From: Flavobacteriaceae bacterium PS02334
GTDB taxonomy: Bacteria; Bacteroidota; Bacteroidia; Flavobacteriales; Flavobacteriaceae
Assembly: GCA_029959295.1 (NCBI GenBank)
Contig: JASCOH010000001.1
Span: 124,001-188,000 of the forward strand
Reading direction: 5' to 3'
DNA: 64,000 bases
The notes below the pieces were generated by a model. That model was not told the DNA's origin. It ran no database searches and saw only the letters and a list, made by a program, of their open reading frames with translations. A program made the position numbers and the translations under genes. Below are positions 1 through 10,531 of this stretch, piece after piece. Within the stretch, counting starts at the first letter, position 1. Each line of letters begins with the position of its first letter.

Positions 1-1518
1 ATGCCGACTTTGGCAGAAATCAATGCGATTGCGCCAGAAACGCCTGTATTTATTTTGCATTTGTATGACAGAGCAATTATGAATCGTGCGGCTTTGAAAG
101 CAGTCGGTTATACCAAAAATACGCCAGCGCCTCCAGGAGGTCAAATTGAAAGAGATTCCAATGGCGAACCAACCGGTTTAATTATCGCTACGCCAAATGC
201 CATGATTTTGTATTCAACACTTGCAAAAGGTCCGACGCTTTCTTATGACCATCAAATCAATTCTACACGTCATTTTATGAAAGAATTGAATCGTTTCGGA
301 ATCACGAGCGTTATTGATGCTGGTGGTGGTTTTCAGAATTTTCCAGATGATTATAAGGTCGTAAATGAGCTGAATGAGAAAAAGCAATTGACTGTCAGAA
401 TTGCTTATAATTTATTTACCCAGAAGCCAAAAAATGAATTTGAGGATTTTAGCGAATGGATTGATTCGGTAAAATTATACCAAGGCGATGACATGTATCG
501 TCACAATGGTGCTGGAGAAATGTTGGTTTTTTCTGCAGCTGATTTCGAAGATTTCTTGCAACCCCGACCAGATCTTCCTGAAAATATGGAAGCAGAATTG
601 GAAAAAGTTGTTCGGTTGTTAGTAGAAAATCGTTGGCCGTTTCGACTTCATGCAACTTATAACGAAAGTATTTCTAGGTTTTTAAATGTATTCGAAAAAG
701 TAAACCAAGATATTCCGTTTAACGGATTGCCGTGGATTTTTGACCATGCGGAAACTATCGACGAAAGGAATATTGAACGCGTAAAAAATTTAGGCGGCGG
801 CATTGCCATACAAAGCAGAATGGCCTATCAAGGAGAATATTTTACAGATCGATATGGCGCAAAAGCAGCAGAAAATACGCCTCCTATAAAAAAAATGTTG
901 GAAATGGAAGTTCCTGTTGGAGGCGGTTCCGATGCGACTCGCGTGAGCAGTTACAATCCGTGGGTTTCCATGTATTGGCTGACGGTTGGAAAAACTATTG
1001 GCGGATTGCAATTGTATAATGAATCAAGACTGAGCCGTGAAACTGCGTTGGAATTATATACCAGAGGAAGTGCTTGGTTTTCACAAGAACAGCAGAAAAA
1101 AGGCGATATCAAAGTTGGAATGTTTGCCGATTTGGCGGTTTTAAACCACGATTATTTCAATGTGGAAGACGAAGCTGTAAAAAGCATTGAAGCAGAAATG
1201 ACGGTTGTTGACGGAAAAATTGTCTATGCAAAAGGCGACTTTTCTTCCTTCTCTCCTCCTACTATTCCAATTTTGCCAGATTGGTCTCCGACAAATATTT
1301 ACAACGGATATTATCCTGCCGGAAGACATTTGCAAAGCGCTATAGAAAAAAATTCAAAAGACGCTGTAAAACCAAAATTAACTTCTCAGGTTCACAGTTG
1401 CAGTGGCAGTTGCGATGTGCATGTCCACAATCATGATGCGGCTCGATTGAGCAATGTTCCTGTCAATAATTACAATGCATTTTGGGGAGCGCTTGGCTGT
1501 TCTTGCTTTGCATTTTAA
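1..1518 (+). CDS. Amidohydrolase family 3 (YtcJ-like), 5' end outside the window
   Basis: The protein resembles the C-terminal two-thirds of YtcJ-type metal-dependent amidohydrolases, which hydrolyse amide or ester-like bonds in small molecules. The visible 505 residues hold the HATYNES stretch (around residue 218), a FDHAE motif (around 248) and GGGSDATR (around 307), matching metal-binding and active-site regions of the family. A late LGMFADLAVL-like segment (KVGMFADLAVL, around 370) and a VDGKIVYAKG strand close the composite beta domain. The family's N-terminal HxH metal motif is absent, so the gene almost certainly begins upstream and the first ATG here is an edge artefact. An odd Cys/His-rich tail (CSGSCDVHVHNHD) follows the domain. 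DoxX starts 10 bases downstream, suggesting co-transcription. The substrate is unknown. Confidence 0.85.
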   Translation: MPTLAEINAIAPETPVFILHLYDRAIMNRAALKAVGYTKNTPAPPGGQIERDSNGEPTGLIIATPNAMILYSTLAKGPTLSYDHQINSTRHFMKELNRFGITSVIDAGGGFQNFPDDYKVVNELNEKKQLTVRIAYNLFTQKPKNEFEDFSEWIDSVKLYQGDDMYRHNGAGEMLVFSAADFEDFLQPRPDLPENMEAELEKVVRLLVENRWPFRLHATYNESISRFLNVFEKVNQDIPFNGLPWIFDHAETIDERNIERVKNLGGGIAIQSRMAYQGEYFTDRYGAKAAENTPPIKKMLEMEVPVGGGSDATRVSSYNPWVSMYWLTVGKTIGGLQLYNESRLSRETALELYTRGSAWFSQEQQKKGDIKVGMFADLAVLNHDYFNVEDEAVKSIEAEMTVVDGKIVYAKGDFSSFSPPTIPILPDWSPTNIYNGYYPAGRHLQSAIEKNSKDAVKPKLTSQVHSCSGSCDVHVHNHDAARLSNVPVNNYNAFWGALGCSCFAF

Positions 1519-1528
1519 ATTTTAAATT

Positions 1529-1954
1529 ATGGAAATCATAAAAACAATTTTAGCGACCGATGCGGGAAGCGAATTTAATAACTTCGGATTGCTTATGTTC
1601 AGAATTCTTTTTGCCGTAGAACTTTTTAGAGTCCACGGAATGAAAAAATTCAGGGTTCAGAACGGAGAGCGTGAAAAAGTGCCAAATCCGCTTGGGCTTC
1701 CAGAAAAGTTAAACGGTTTGGTTGCAACTTTCTCAGATACAGTTGTTCCGGTGTTATTAATATTAGGAATCGGAACAAGACTTGCCATTTTACCAACGCT
1801 TGGAGTAACTGCAATCGGCTATTTTGTAGTACATAAAAAAGATTCTCTTGAAGTCAGAGACGTTCCTTACATGTACACTTTGGACTTGCTATTGCTTCTT
1901 TTGTTAGGCGCTGGAACTTTTTCGCTTGACAATTATATCTTAAATCAATTATAA
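1529..1954 (+). CDS. DoxX family membrane protein
   Basis: This 141-residue protein has about four hydrophobic segments: LLMFRILFAVELF near residue 25, VVPVLLILGIGTRLAILPTLGVTAIGYFV at 70-100, and LLLLLLLGAGTFSL near 125. A conserved HGMKKF motif follows the first helix, as in DoxX/SURF4-like proteins. DoxX proteins are inner-membrane proteins often linked to redox and thiol stress. It sits between the amidohydrolase fragment and Dps with gaps of about 10 bases, so it is probably part of one stress-related transcript. The specific function is unproven. Confidence 0.8.
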   Translation: MEIIKTILATDAGSEFNNFGLLMFRILFAVELFRVHGMKKFRVQNGEREKVPNPLGLPEKLNGLVATFSDTVVPVLLILGIGTRLAILPTLGVTAIGYFVVHKKDSLEVRDVPYMYTLDLLLLLLLGAGTFSLDNYILNQL

Positions 1955-1966
1955 AAAATAATTACA

Positions 1967-2440
1967 ATGGAACCAAAAATAGGAATTAAAGAAGAAAATT
2001 TAGCAACAGTGGCACATTCACTAAGCCAGATTTTAGCAGATGAATATGTGCTTTATACCAAAACCAAAAAAGCACATTGGAATGTGGAAGGTGTCGATTT
2101 TTACAACAAGCATTTATTTTTCGAACAGCAATATGAGCAGCTTGACGACATCATCGATACTATTGCGGAAAGAATTAGAATTTTAGGTCATTATGCGCCC
2201 GCTTCCTTGAAAGAATATTTGAATTTGACGCATCTTTCAGAACATCCGATAGACAAAAATGACAGCTTGAGTTATATAAAAGAACTTTTGGCAGATCACG
2301 AAAGCATTATGATTCATCTTCGTGAAAACATTGCAAGATTTGCTGAAATTTTGCGCGATCTTGGCACCAGCGATTATATTACCGGATTGATGGAAACACA
2401 TGAAAAAATGGCTTGGATGCTGCGTTCTCATCTAAAATAA
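1967..2440 (+). CDS. dps: Dps-family DNA-binding ferritin-like protein
   Basis: The 157 residues fit Dps (DNA protection during starvation), which forms a 12-subunit cage, oxidises Fe(II) with peroxide and shields DNA. The AHWNVEG motif (around residue 35) supplies the ferroxidase histidine. The following YEQLDDIIDTIAERIRILG segment (about 53-72) supplies the acidic ligands and the hallmark IAER sequence. Length and all-helical character are typical for the family. It lies 12 bases after DoxX and 6 before the DUF1275 gene, consistent with an oxidative-stress operon. The N-terminal tail is short and not strongly basic, so DNA binding is not certain. Confidence 0.93.
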   Translation: MEPKIGIKEENLATVAHSLSQILADEYVLYTKTKKAHWNVEGVDFYNKHLFFEQQYEQLDDIIDTIAERIRILGHYAPASLKEYLNLTHLSEHPIDKNDSLSYIKELLADHESIMIHLRENIARFAEILRDLGTSDYITGLMETHEKMAWMLRSHLK

Positions 2441-2446
2441 TTTACC

Positions 2447-3124
2447 ATGGAAACTAAAAACATTGGCTATGTAACCTTGCTTCTCGCCGCCATCGCCGGA
2501 TATTGCGACACGGTAACATTTGTTGCAGCAGATGCAATTTTTTCGGCGCATGTGACAGGAAACTTTATCGTTTTTGCTTACCAAATTATCAAAGGTTCAG
2601 ACATAAATGCGGCCATAAAATTGCTGACTTTTCCAATATTTATCATTTCAGTAATCGTTGGAGGTTATATTGCCGGAAAATCGCCTTACAAATACCAAAT
2701 TCTACTTTGGGAAGGAATTATTTTGACTCTAAGCGGTATTGGTGCTTATCTCTTTGGATTTTTAGGAATTTTCACGCTTTGGCCAATGTATACCGTTGCA
2801 ATGCTAGTGGTTTTTGCCATGGGTTTACAGAACGCCTTTGGAAAAATTTATGCAAAAGAAACTTTTGGTCCGACGACAATGATGACCGGAAATGTAACTC
2901 AAGCATCACTGGATCTTGGAAATAGTTTCAAGACAAAATTCAAGAATAAAGATTTTACCAGCGCATTAAAAAATCAGTCTGTCACAATTCTTGGATTTTT
3001 AGGAGGCTGTTTTTTAGGGGCAATTGCAGGAAAATTTTGGGGTTTAGGAACCGTTTTAGTTCCCGGAATCTTGATGATTTTATGTTATATAAAAAATAAT
3101 AAAGTAAGAAAAACTTCACTTTGA
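2447..3124 (+). CDS. YoaK/DUF1275 family membrane protein
   Basis: A 225-residue integral membrane protein with about six hydrophobic helices. The opening helix carries AAIAGYCDTVTF, and a later segment reads HVTGNFIVFA, both typical of the DUF1275 (YoaK) family. MGLQNAFGKIYAKETFGPTTMMTGNVTQ (about 125-150) is the second conserved block. Function in the family is unknown; a transporter role has been guessed. The gene follows Dps by 6 bases and ends about 50 bases before the histidine kinase start. Confidence 0.85.
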   Translation: METKNIGYVTLLLAAIAGYCDTVTFVAADAIFSAHVTGNFIVFAYQIIKGSDINAAIKLLTFPIFIISVIVGGYIAGKSPYKYQILLWEGIILTLSGIGAYLFGFLGIFTLWPMYTVAMLVVFAMGLQNAFGKIYAKETFGPTTMMTGNVTQASLDLGNSFKTKFKNKDFTSALKNQSVTILGFLGGCFLGAIAGKFWGLGTVLVPGILMILCYIKNNKVRKTSL

Positions 3125-3175
3125 TGATGACTGATAAAGAATTACTTTTAGAACATGTATAAAGAAAAAAATTTC

Positions 3176-5440
3176 ATGAAGTATTTTGGCTTCCTTTATG
3201 TTGGTATACTTTTATGTATTTCAAGCAACTATGCGCAGGCGCAATCGAAGGAAGAAGTTAAAATACTTCGAAATAAATTAGCTAAAAGTAATAAAAATAA
3301 CATCCAAAAAGCAGAATTGCTTTTAGACGTAAGCCGAATTATCCTATTCAAACAAGGCGAATTTAAAGCTGATATTGACAGCGCAACAGCTTTAAATAAT
3401 CAGTCGAGAGTAATCAGCAAAAATTTAGATTACAAACTTGGCATCGGAAAAAGCTTATTGCTAGAATCTCAAATTACAAAAGAAAAAGGCGACCGGAAAA
3501 AGTCATTGAATATCGCAAAAAATGCCTTGGCTTACGCAAAAAAAAATAATTTCCCAGTTCTTCAAGCAGACACTTACGCAGAACTAGGACATTATTTTGG
3601 AAATGAAAAAGAGGAACTCCTTCAAAAAATAAAATATTATGAATTGGCAGTGCCGCTCTACCAGAAAGGAAAAGCGCTGAAAAAAGAAGGCGATGCCTTA
3701 AAAGAACTTGGCGATTTTTATGAAGTCATGGGTGACACCAAAAAGGCTTTAGAACTCTTTGAAAAAGCGGTGGCGATTTACAAATCTGTTGGATATAAAC
3801 AACTTCAGGGCGTTTATACGCTGATGTCTGGAAATTACAGAACAATGGGAAATTTTCAGTTGGCGTTGCAATATGCGCTCATGGCAGAAAATATTGCCGA
3901 AGAGGTAAATGACCAATCTTTTCAACTTTCCACGATTTACAATCACTTGGCTTTGGCTTATTATGACTTGAAAAAGAACGATTTGGCTTTGTCTTATTTT
4001 GAAAAATCGCTGAACATTGCCTTGAAATATAAAAACGTCGATGCCGTAAATACGATCAGCACCAACTTGGCTTCGCTTAATTATCGAAAGAAGAATTTTC
4101 GGGAAACTTTGCGTATTATAAAAATGACTGCAAAAGACTATCCGCCCACAGATTCTGCGAGTAAATTGAGGCAGACTTTCATGTTTTTAGTATCTTATTC
4201 TATGCTGAAAGATTTTGAAAATGCAAAGCCTTACTACGAAAAAATGCTAAAACATTATAGAAATAATTTAGAAGCTGATGTAGGACTCGATTACAAATTA
4301 ATGGGAATTATAATCTATCTACAGCAATCCGGGCAAGCCGAAAAGACGTATCCTTTTCTAGATGAATTAAAAGAATATTCTAAGAAAACAAACAATATTA
4401 TTCGTCTTTCAGAATTGGAAGGCATGTATTTCAAATCAGATTCTGCCTGCAAGAAATATTTGCCCGCCATTGAACATATCAAACAATATAAAATTTTGAG
4501 CGATTCTGTTTTTAACTTAGACAGAGCGCGCCAATTCTCAGATTTACAGTTGAAATTTGAAACAGAAAAAAAGGATAAAAATATAAAACTGCTCACACAG
4601 CAGGGAAAATTGCAGGAGACTAAAATTTACAACGACATGATAATCCGCTATGTTTTCATAGGAAGTTTGGTCGTTCTTGCACTTTTTTTAGCCCTAATTT
4701 ACAACCGTTATCGACTGAAACAGCGAAGCAACAAACGACTTGAAAGCCAACAGGAAGAAATCAACCAGCAGAATGAATTATTGAAAAAACTGCTTACTGA
4801 AAAAGAATGGCTTTTGAAGGAAATTCACCACCGCGTGAAAAATAACCTGCAGATTGTCATCAGCCTTTTGAACACGCAATCGGCTTATTTAGATAATGAA
4901 GATGCGCTGATGGCGATTCAAAACAGCCAGCATAGAATGCACGCCATGTCGCTGATTCACCAAAAACTTTACCAGTCTGATAATCTGGCAAGCATTGATA
5001 TGTCTTGGTATATTTATGAATTGATCAATTACATGAAGGAATGTTTTGGAACCGAAAAAAAGATAAATTTCCTATTAGAAACAGAAAAAGTTTTTTTAGA
5101 TGTTGCTCAAGCAGTTCCACTGGGATTGATTATAAACGAAGCTATAAATAATACAATTAAATATGCTTTCCCTTCGGATAGAAAGGGAAATGTGATTGTT
5201 TCGCTAAAAAATATAGGAGAGAATACTTATAAATTATTGATTTCAGATAACGGAATCGGGCTTCCAAATAATTTTAATATAGAAGAAACTGAATCGCTCG
5301 GAATGAATCTCATGCGAGGATTAAGCGACCAGCTCGACGGAACTTTTAATTTGAACAATGAAAACGGCTTAAAAATCGAAATTACCTTTACAAAAAACAT
5401 AGAATTCGAAGAATCATCTGAAAATTCTAAAACCATATAA
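3176..5440 (+). CDS. TPR-containing sensor histidine kinase (HisKA_2 type)
   Basis: The protein starts with a Sec signal ([23 protein letters not shown]); an in-frame ATG at 3155 would add seven residues, but the start at 3176 gives a normal signal peptide. A large periplasmic part of roughly 450 residues contains TPR repeats ([38 protein letters not shown]). A single membrane helix ([19 protein letters not shown]) and a short coiled coil follow. The HisKA_2 phospho-acceptor block is [20 protein letters not shown], and the HATPase domain has the N-box [16 protein letters not shown] and ISDNGIGLP. It probably phosphorylates the response regulator encoded 6 bases downstream. The stimulus is unknown. 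Confidence 0.92.
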   Translation: MKYFGFLYVGILLCISSNYAQAQSKEEVKILRNKLAKSNKNNIQKAELLLDVSRIILFKQGEFKADIDSATALNNQSRVISKNLDYKLGIGKSLLLESQITKEKGDRKKSLNIAKNALAYAKKNNFPVLQADTYAELGHYFGNEKEELLQKIKYYELAVPLYQKGKALKKEGDALKELGDFYEVMGDTKKALELFEKAVAIYKSVGYKQLQGVYTLMSGNYRTMGNFQLALQYALMAENIAEEVNDQSFQLSTIYNHLALAYYDLKKNDLALSYFEKSLNIALKYKNVDAVNTISTNLASLNYRKKNFRETLRIIKMTAKDYPPTDSASKLRQTFMFLVSYSMLKDFENAKPYYEKMLKHYRNNLEADVGLDYKLMGIIIYLQQSGQAEKTYPFLDELKEYSKKTNNIIRLSELEGMYFKSDSACKKYLPAIEHIKQYKILSDSVFNLDRARQFSDLQLKFETEKKDKNIKLLTQQGKLQETKIYNDMIIRYVFIGSLVVLALFLALIYNRYRLKQRSNKRLESQQEEINQQNELLKKLLTEKEWLLKEIHHRVKNNLQIVISLLNTQSAYLDNEDALMAIQNSQHRMHAMSLIHQKLYQSDNLASIDMSWYIYELINYMKECFGTEKKINFLLETEKVFLDVAQAVPLGLIINEAINNTIKYAFPSDRKGNVIVSLKNIGENTYKLLISDNGIGLPNNFNIEETESLGMNLMRGLSDQLDGTFNLNNENGLKIEITFTKNIEFEESSENSKTI

Positions 5441-5446
5441 TCAAAA

Positions 5447-6799
5447 ATGAAGGAGAAAATTCTAATCGTTGAAGATGAATTTATTGTAGCAAATGACTTG
5501 AAAATCATGTTGCTCAAAGCAGGTTATCAAGTTACCGGAATCGCTTCTTCTGTAGTTCAAGCCAGAAAATTAGTAGCCGAAAAAAAACCTGATTGGGTTT
5601 TGCTAGATATCATGCTCAAGGGCGATTTAACCGGAATTGATTTAGCCTGGGAATTACGTGAAATGCAACTGCCTTTTCTCTACATTTCTGCTAATACAAA
5701 TCAATCTACGTTAGAAGCGGTAAAAGCCACACAGCCTTATGGCTTCATGGTTAAACCCTTCCGAGAGCGTGATTTAATCGTAATGTTAGATATCGCCAAA
5801 TATCGTTTTGAAACTGAAAAAGGTACAGAAACTGAAGCTCAAATCGCCAATCAAGACATTGAAGGAATTATTGGAAAAAGCAATCTTTTGAAGGAAGTCA
5901 TTGAGAAAATTAAAATTGTGGCTCCAACAGAAACTTCCGTGTTAATTCTGGGAGAAAGCGGCACCGGAAAAGAAAAAGTAGCGCATTCGATTCATGATCT
6001 TTCTTCTCATAAATCAAAACCGATTGTAATTGTAAACTGCGCCGCTTTGCCGCATTCTTTAATTGAATCAGAACTTTTCGGCCATGAAAAAGGAAGTTTT
6101 ACGGGAGCAAATTCCCTACGAATAGGAAAATTTGAACAGGCAAACGAAGGAACCATTTTTCTGGATGAAATCGGAGAATTGCCTTTAGATTCCCAAGTAA
6201 AATTGCTTCGGGTTTTGCAGGAAAAAGAAATCGAGCGGCTTGGAGGAAATAAAACCATCAAAATAAATGTCAGAATTGTTGCCGCCACCAATCGTTCTTT
6301 AGAAAAAGAAGTGGCAGAAGGCCGATTCCGGCTTGATTTGTATTATCGTTTGAATGTATTTCCGATTGAATTGCCTGCCTTAAAAGATCGAAAAGAAGAC
6401 ATTGAAGCTTTGGCAAATTATTTCCTAAATAAATATGCTTCCAGTTCTCGAAAAAATGTAACTGGAATTAATAAAAATGCTTTAGAGCAATTATTAAATT
6501 ATGACTGGCCCGGAAATATACGGGAATTAGAGCATTTGATTGAACGAAATGTATTGCTTGCCAAGACCAATGAAATTGAAAATTTTGACCTTCCTTTAAG
6601 TATTTCAAAACCTTTTTATGAAAATTCAGGACAACTGAAATCTATGGAAGAAATGGAAAAAGAGCACATCATGAACGCCTTGCATACAAGCGACGGGAAA
6701 GTTTCTGGACCAGGTGGCGCGGCGGAACTTTTGAAGATGCAACCGCAGACTTTATATACAAAAATGAAAAAATTAGGCATAAAACAAGACTATAATTAA
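5447..6799 (+). CDS. Sigma-54 (NtrC-type) response regulator
   Basis: The order is receiver, AAA+ and Fis-type helix-turn-helix, as in NtrC. The receiver has the acidic pair near ED10, phospho-acceptor Asp54 (VLLDIML) and Lys103 (MVKPF). The AAA+ domain has Walker A GESGTGKE, the sigma-54 contact loop GSFTGAN (family consensus GAFTGA), Walker [11 protein letters not shown] and arginine-finger region RLDLYYRLNVFPIELP. The C-terminus (GGAAELLKMQPQTLYTKMKKLG) is the Fis DNA-binding helix pair. It lies 6 bases after its likely cognate kinase. It should activate RpoN-dependent promoters; targets are not evident. The loop's Ala-to-Ser change is common in Bacteroidetes homologues. Confidence 0.94.
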   Translation: MKEKILIVEDEFIVANDLKIMLLKAGYQVTGIASSVVQARKLVAEKKPDWVLLDIMLKGDLTGIDLAWELREMQLPFLYISANTNQSTLEAVKATQPYGFMVKPFRERDLIVMLDIAKYRFETEKGTETEAQIANQDIEGIIGKSNLLKEVIEKIKIVAPTETSVLILGESGTGKEKVAHSIHDLSSHKSKPIVIVNCAALPHSLIESELFGHEKGSFTGANSLRIGKFEQANEGTIFLDEIGELPLDSQVKLLRVLQEKEIERLGGNKTIKINVRIVAATNRSLEKEVAEGRFRLDLYYRLNVFPIELPALKDRKEDIEALANYFLNKYASSSRKNVTGINKNALEQLLNYDWPGNIRELEHLIERNVLLAKTNEIENFDLPLSISKPFYENSGQLKSMEEMEKEHIMNALHTSDGKVSGPGGAAELLKMQPQTLYTKMKKLGIKQDYN

Positions 6800-6804
6800 A
6801 AAAT

Positions 6805-7095
6805 ATGGAAACAATAAAATTAGAATTAGACGAAAAACAGCACGGCGCTTTTAATCTTTATGAGGAAGGAAAAAAGCTCGGAGAAATGACGGTCAGCGTC
6901 AAAGAAGATTTGCTTACCGTATACCACACCGGCGTTGAACCTGAAGGCGAAGGAAAAGGTTTTGCCAAAAAACTTTTGGAAGAAATGACAAGTTATGCAA
7001 GAGCCAACAAAATGATGGTTTTACCGCTTTGCCCCTATGTTCATGCGCAATTCAAGAAACATCCAGATGAATATCAAGATATCTGGAAACAATAA
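6805..7095 (+). CDS. Small GNAT-like N-acetyltransferase (YidJ/Gcn5-related)
   Basis: The 96-residue product matches the short GNAT subfamily (PF14542-like): an N-terminal beta sheet (GAFNLYEEGKKLGEMTVSV), the acetyl-CoA pyrophosphate-loop region EGEGKGFAKKLLEEM, and a closing PLCPYVHAQFKKHPDEYQDIW. The conserved CPYV and HPEY-type motifs are diagnostic of this subfamily. It sits 6 bases after the response regulator and is likely co-transcribed. Substrate is unknown. Confidence 0.85.
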   Translation: METIKLELDEKQHGAFNLYEEGKKLGEMTVSVKEDLLTVYHTGVEPEGEGKGFAKKLLEEMTSYARANKMMVLPLCPYVHAQFKKHPDEYQDIWKQ

Positions 7096-7112
7096 TTTAA
7101 AAATATAAGATT

Positions 7113-7733
7113 ATGAATTTAGAAAATATAACTGCTGGAAAACCTTTGAAAGAAGCAAAAAAAGCATTGATCATGATTCACGGAAGAGGCGCTGGTTCTA
7201 ACGATATTCTTTCGTTGGCAAGACATCTTGACGTTGCTGATTTTGCATTGGTTGCGCCTCAAGCAGAAGGAAATACTTGGTATCCTTATTCTTTTTTGGT
7301 TCCGGCATCGCAAAACGAACCGTCACTTTCCAATTCGCTAAATACAATTTCTGAAGTTGTGAAAGCGGTAACAGAAAACGGAATTGAAAATGAAAACATC
7401 TACTTTTTGGGATTTTCCCAAGGTGCTTGTCTTGCTTTAGAATTTACAGCTAGAAATACTGCAAAATATGGAGGCGTTGTCGCTTTTACAGGAGGCTTGA
7501 TCGGTGACAAGGTTTACGAAGAAAATTATTCTGGGAATTTTGAAAATACTCCAATTTTTATTGGAACAAGCGATCCTGATTTTCACGTTCCAGTCGAAAG
7601 AGTGAATGAAACCGAAATGCTTTTGAAAAAAATGGGCGCTTCCGTTACTAAAAAAGTATATGAAAATATGGGGCATACCATCAGCCAGGACGAAATTAAT
7701 TTGGCCAACGAGCTTGTTTTTAATCCAAAATAA
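7113..7733 (+). CDS. Alpha/beta hydrolase, phospholipase/carboxylesterase family
   Basis: At 206 residues this fits the small esterases of the phospholipase/carboxylesterase family. Oxyanion-side motif IHGRGAG is near residue 23. The nucleophile elbow GFSQGA gives the catalytic Ser (around residue 93), DPDFHVP supplies the likely Asp (around 155) and MGHTISQ the His (around 188). No signal peptide is present, so it is cytoplasmic. Its stop codon overlaps the start of the next gene by one base (7733), indicating translational coupling. Homologues cluster with MhqO-type dioxygenases in quinone detoxification; such a dioxygenase lies at 10602. Confidence 0.88.
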   Translation: MNLENITAGKPLKEAKKALIMIHGRGAGSNDILSLARHLDVADFALVAPQAEGNTWYPYSFLVPASQNEPSLSNSLNTISEVVKAVTENGIENENIYFLGFSQGACLALEFTARNTAKYGGVVAFTGGLIGDKVYEENYSGNFENTPIFIGTSDPDFHVPVERVNETEMLLKKMGASVTKKVYENMGHTISQDEINLANELVFNPK

Positions 7734-8083
7734 TGTTTCAAATTACAAGAATATACAGCGATTCAAGTGGAGAAAGCCATTTTGAAGATTTTGAAATTCC
7801 GTTGAAAAACAATGGAGATATTGGCTTTTTATCAGAAGATGAAGCTGTAAAATCAATTGTTTTTAGGGAAGTTCTTCCTTCATATGACTATGATTTTCAC
7901 AACGCGCCCGATCGCCAATATATCATTCTGCTTGACGGAGGCGTGGAAATTGAAACTTCTTTGGGAGAAAAAAGAACTTTTGAGACCGGCTCTATTTTAT
8001 TGGTAGAAGATACAACTGGAAAAGGCCACAAAACTAAAAATATTGAAAACCGGCTTCGAAAATCAATATTCATAAAACTATAA
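7733..8083 (+). CDS. Cupin-like small protein
   Basis: A 116-residue protein with a single small beta-barrel pattern. The segment YIILLDGGVEIETSLGEKRTFETGSILLVEDTTGKGHKT resembles the second half of a cupin: a turn, a G-x-x-L strand and a terminal His. The His-rich first cupin motif is only partly present (YDYDFHNAPDRQY). Its start overlaps the hydrolase stop and the next gene begins 3 bases later. Function is unknown; a small-molecule binding or scavenging role is possible. Confidence 0.7.
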   Translation: MFQITRIYSDSSGESHFEDFEIPLKNNGDIGFLSEDEAVKSIVFREVLPSYDYDFHNAPDRQYIILLDGGVEIETSLGEKRTFETGSILLVEDTTGKGHKTKNIENRLRKSIFIKL

Positions 8084-8085
8084 AA

Positions 8086-8703
8086 ATGGAGAAAGAAACC
8101 GTAAGAATCGAGAATTTCAGCGACGCCGTGTTTGCCATTGCTATTACGCTTTTGGTGCTAGATCTCCATGTTCCGGAAGCAGAAGTAGTTAAAAGCGGAA
8201 GTGACGTATTGAATTATCTGCAAAACGAATGGCCGTCTTTTCTAGCTTTTACGCTTTCTTTTTTCAGCATTTTTATCATGTGGGTAAACCATCACAAAAT
8301 CTTCAAGCAGATTTACAGCCGAAATACAGCCATCATGTTTTCCAACGGATTGATCTTATTTTTAGTGTCTGGTGTTTCCTATCCGACGGCTTTGCTGGCA
8401 CGTTTTTTCAATGGGGAAGCCTCGTCAATTGTGGTCGCTTTGTATACTGGAATCTTCGTCTTGATCAATCTTTCTTATAATTTATTGTGGTTTATCGCAA
8501 GCCACAACCGAAAACTTTTGCGTCCCGGAATTACAAATTTGGCAATAAAAAAGATCAGGAATAATTATTTATATGGATTTCCGACTTACTTAATTGCGTT
8601 CGGACTTTCTTTCCAATTTCCAGCAATTGCTTTGCTAATCAGTATGGGATTATTAGCGTTTTGGGCCATTTCTTCGGGAAAAATAAATTTAGAGCAACAT
8701 TAA
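8086..8703 (+). CDS. TMEM175 family (DUF1211) membrane protein, potassium channel-like
   Basis: The first helix carries [21 protein letters not shown], matching the RxxxFSD signature of TMEM175 channels. The 205-residue length is the usual bacterial single-repeat form with six helices, which forms a tetrameric K+-permeable pore. Later hydrophobic segments include [22 protein letters not shown] and [15 protein letters not shown]. It is the last gene of the plus-strand run and its 3' end overlaps the convergent regulator gene by 4 bases. Confidence 0.88.
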   Translation: MEKETVRIENFSDAVFAIAITLLVLDLHVPEAEVVKSGSDVLNYLQNEWPSFLAFTLSFFSIFIMWVNHHKIFKQIYSRNTAIMFSNGLILFLVSGVSYPTALLARFFNGEASSIVVALYTGIFVLINLSYNLLWFIASHNRKLLRPGITNLAIKKIRNNYLYGFPTYLIAFGLSFQFPAIALLISMGLLAFWAISSGKINLEQH

Positions 8704-10286
8704 GTTAGAAAATGTTCCTTTTTGATTCCTAATTTCTGCATTTTTGAAATCAAGGTCGTTGCTGGCAAATTTAATAAAACTGCCGCGCCTTGCGGTCCGG
8801 AAATTCTCCCGTTGCACTTTTTTATTACTTTTAAGATATGCTCCTTTTCTGCTTCTTGAAGCGTTTTTGTGTAGAATTTTGATTCCGAATTAGATTCCAA
8901 ACCAACTATTTCAGGAAAATTCATTTCTTTGATCACTCCGTCTTTTGCAAATAAGATGCTTCTTTCTACCATATTTTCCAATTCGCGAACGTTTCCTTGC
9001 CACGGATTTGCAGTCATGGCGCTCAAAATCTTTTTAGAAAAACCAGTAATCTTCTTTCCGTTTTTTGCAGAATGTTTTTGTAAAAAATAATCTGCCAAAA
9101 CTGCAACGTCTTCTTTTCGATCGCGCAAAGCCGGCAATTCAATCGGATAAACATTCAATCGGTAAAAAAGATCATTTCTGAAATTTCCTGCCGCAACTTC
9201 CTTTTCTAAAGAACGATTTGTGGCTGTAATTACGCGCGCATTTACTTTGATTGTCTGCTTCCCGCCTATTCTTTCAATTTCTTTTTCTTGTAAGACCCTG
9301 AGCAATTTTCCTTGCAATTCTAATGGCAATTCTCCGATTTCATCTAAAAAAATCGTGCTGTTTTCAGCCTGCTCAAATTTGCCGATCCGCAATTCTGTCG
9401 CACCCGTAAAACTTCCTTTTTCGTGCCCAAATAATTCGCTTTCAATAAGATTTACTGGAATCGAAGCGCAATTTACCTTAACCATTTTCTTATTTGAATT
9501 GGGTGACAAATCATGAATTGCTTTCGCCACCAATTCTTTTCCTGTTCCGGTTTCTCCATAAATCAAAACTGTCGCCTGCGAAAAAGCTACCCTAGAAATC
9601 AAATCATAAACATTTTGCATTGCCGAACTCTTACCAATAATTCCATGAAAACCTTGATTGCTATTAGATTCTGGCTTTATTTCTTCAGAAATTTTATTAG
9701 CCTCTTTTAAATTTAAAATCTTGCTTTCAAATTCCTTAGCCACCAAAATATTGCGAATCGTGATAGAAAATTGCATCCCGATTGCTCTAATAATTCTGTT
9801 GGATTCTCTGCTAAATACCGTCGGATTTTTATAAAACAGAAAAAGTACATTCCGGTTTCCTTTTATATAAGGAAGGCAAATTCCAACAGCATTTTTAAAT
9901 CCTGAAGTATTTGCCTTATTGATAAATTCCGGAAAATTGTTCTTCTTGTCAATTAAATTTTTCAAGTCAAATACAACTGTTTCAGCCGATTCCATACACA
10001 AATCAAAAAAACCATCTTTTGCGATATAGGTTGTATTTTCAGAAGATTTATGCTGTAAAAATTGGTAAAAGATTTGATATTCTGTTTCCTCGTGATTAGC
10101 TGTTGCAAAAATTATGTCGTCAAAGTGCAGATTTTCTTTCAACAGATTATTTACAACAAAGCTAAATTCTTCTTTGGTTAAAGATTGAGACAGCGCAGTA
10201 GAAATCGACAAAACCAGCGATTGCTCTCTTTCTCTTTCTTGCAATCGGTTCATCAAAAGTGCGGTTTGATCAGTCTGCTTTTCCAT
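8700..10286 (-). CDS. Sigma-54-dependent activator with GAF-like sensor
   Basis: A 528-residue enhancer-binding protein without a receiver. The N-terminal 200 residues look like a GAF sensor, with a preceding [13 protein letters not shown] helix. The AAA+ part has Walker A GETGTGKE, loop GSFTGAT, Walker [11 protein letters not shown] and [17 protein letters not shown]. The C-terminus has a Fis-like helix-turn-helix ([20 protein letters not shown]). It is closely related to the 5447 regulator over the central domain. It is divergent from the dioxygenase at 10602 across a 315-bp spacer and may control it. It ends by overlapping the TMEM175 gene tail. Confidence 0.92.
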   Translation of the reverse strand: MEKQTDQTALLMNRLQEREREQSLVLSISTALSQSLTKEEFSFVVNNLLKENLHFDDIIFATANHEETEYQIFYQFLQHKSSENTTYIAKDGFFDLCMESAETVVFDLKNLIDKKNNFPEFINKANTSGFKNAVGICLPYIKGNRNVLFLFYKNPTVFSRESNRIIRAIGMQFSITIRNILVAKEFESKILNLKEANKISEEIKPESNSNQGFHGIIGKSSAMQNVYDLISRVAFSQATVLIYGETGTGKELVAKAIHDLSPNSNKKMVKVNCASIPVNLIESELFGHEKGSFTGATELRIGKFEQAENSTIFLDEIGELPLELQGKLLRVLQEKEIERIGGKQTIKVNARVITATNRSLEKEVAAGNFRNDLFYRLNVYPIELPALRDRKEDVAVLADYFLQKHSAKNGKKITGFSKKILSAMTANPWQGNVRELENMVERSILFAKDGVIKEMNFPEIVGLESNSESKFYTKTLQEAEKEHILKVIKKCNGRISGPQGAAVLLNLPATTLISKMQKLGIKKEHFLT

Positions 10287-10393
10287 AAAATAGTAATTAA
10301 CGAAGGAATTTTGCTGTAAACGGTAAATTTAGGAAATAGCAATTAGTAAATGCTACGAATTTCAAAAATATAATCGTTACTTATTTATAAAAT

Positions 10394-10407
10394 TACGATA
10401 TATCGTA
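10394..10407. promoter_or_regulatory. Palindromic operator candidate
   Basis: A perfect palindrome TACGATATATCGTA lies roughly midway between the divergent genes. It could bind a dimeric regulator. No partner is known and AT-rich palindromes can arise by chance. Confidence 0.35.
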
Positions 10408-10531
10408 TAAAATAAATTTAATAAAAACAACAAATCATTGAATTTCAAATATTTAAAACAACGGAATACTATTTGGACAGTAATTATAGAGATAAGCAAA
10501 AAGTAAAAATATCCTTTCTTGTCCTAGTTCA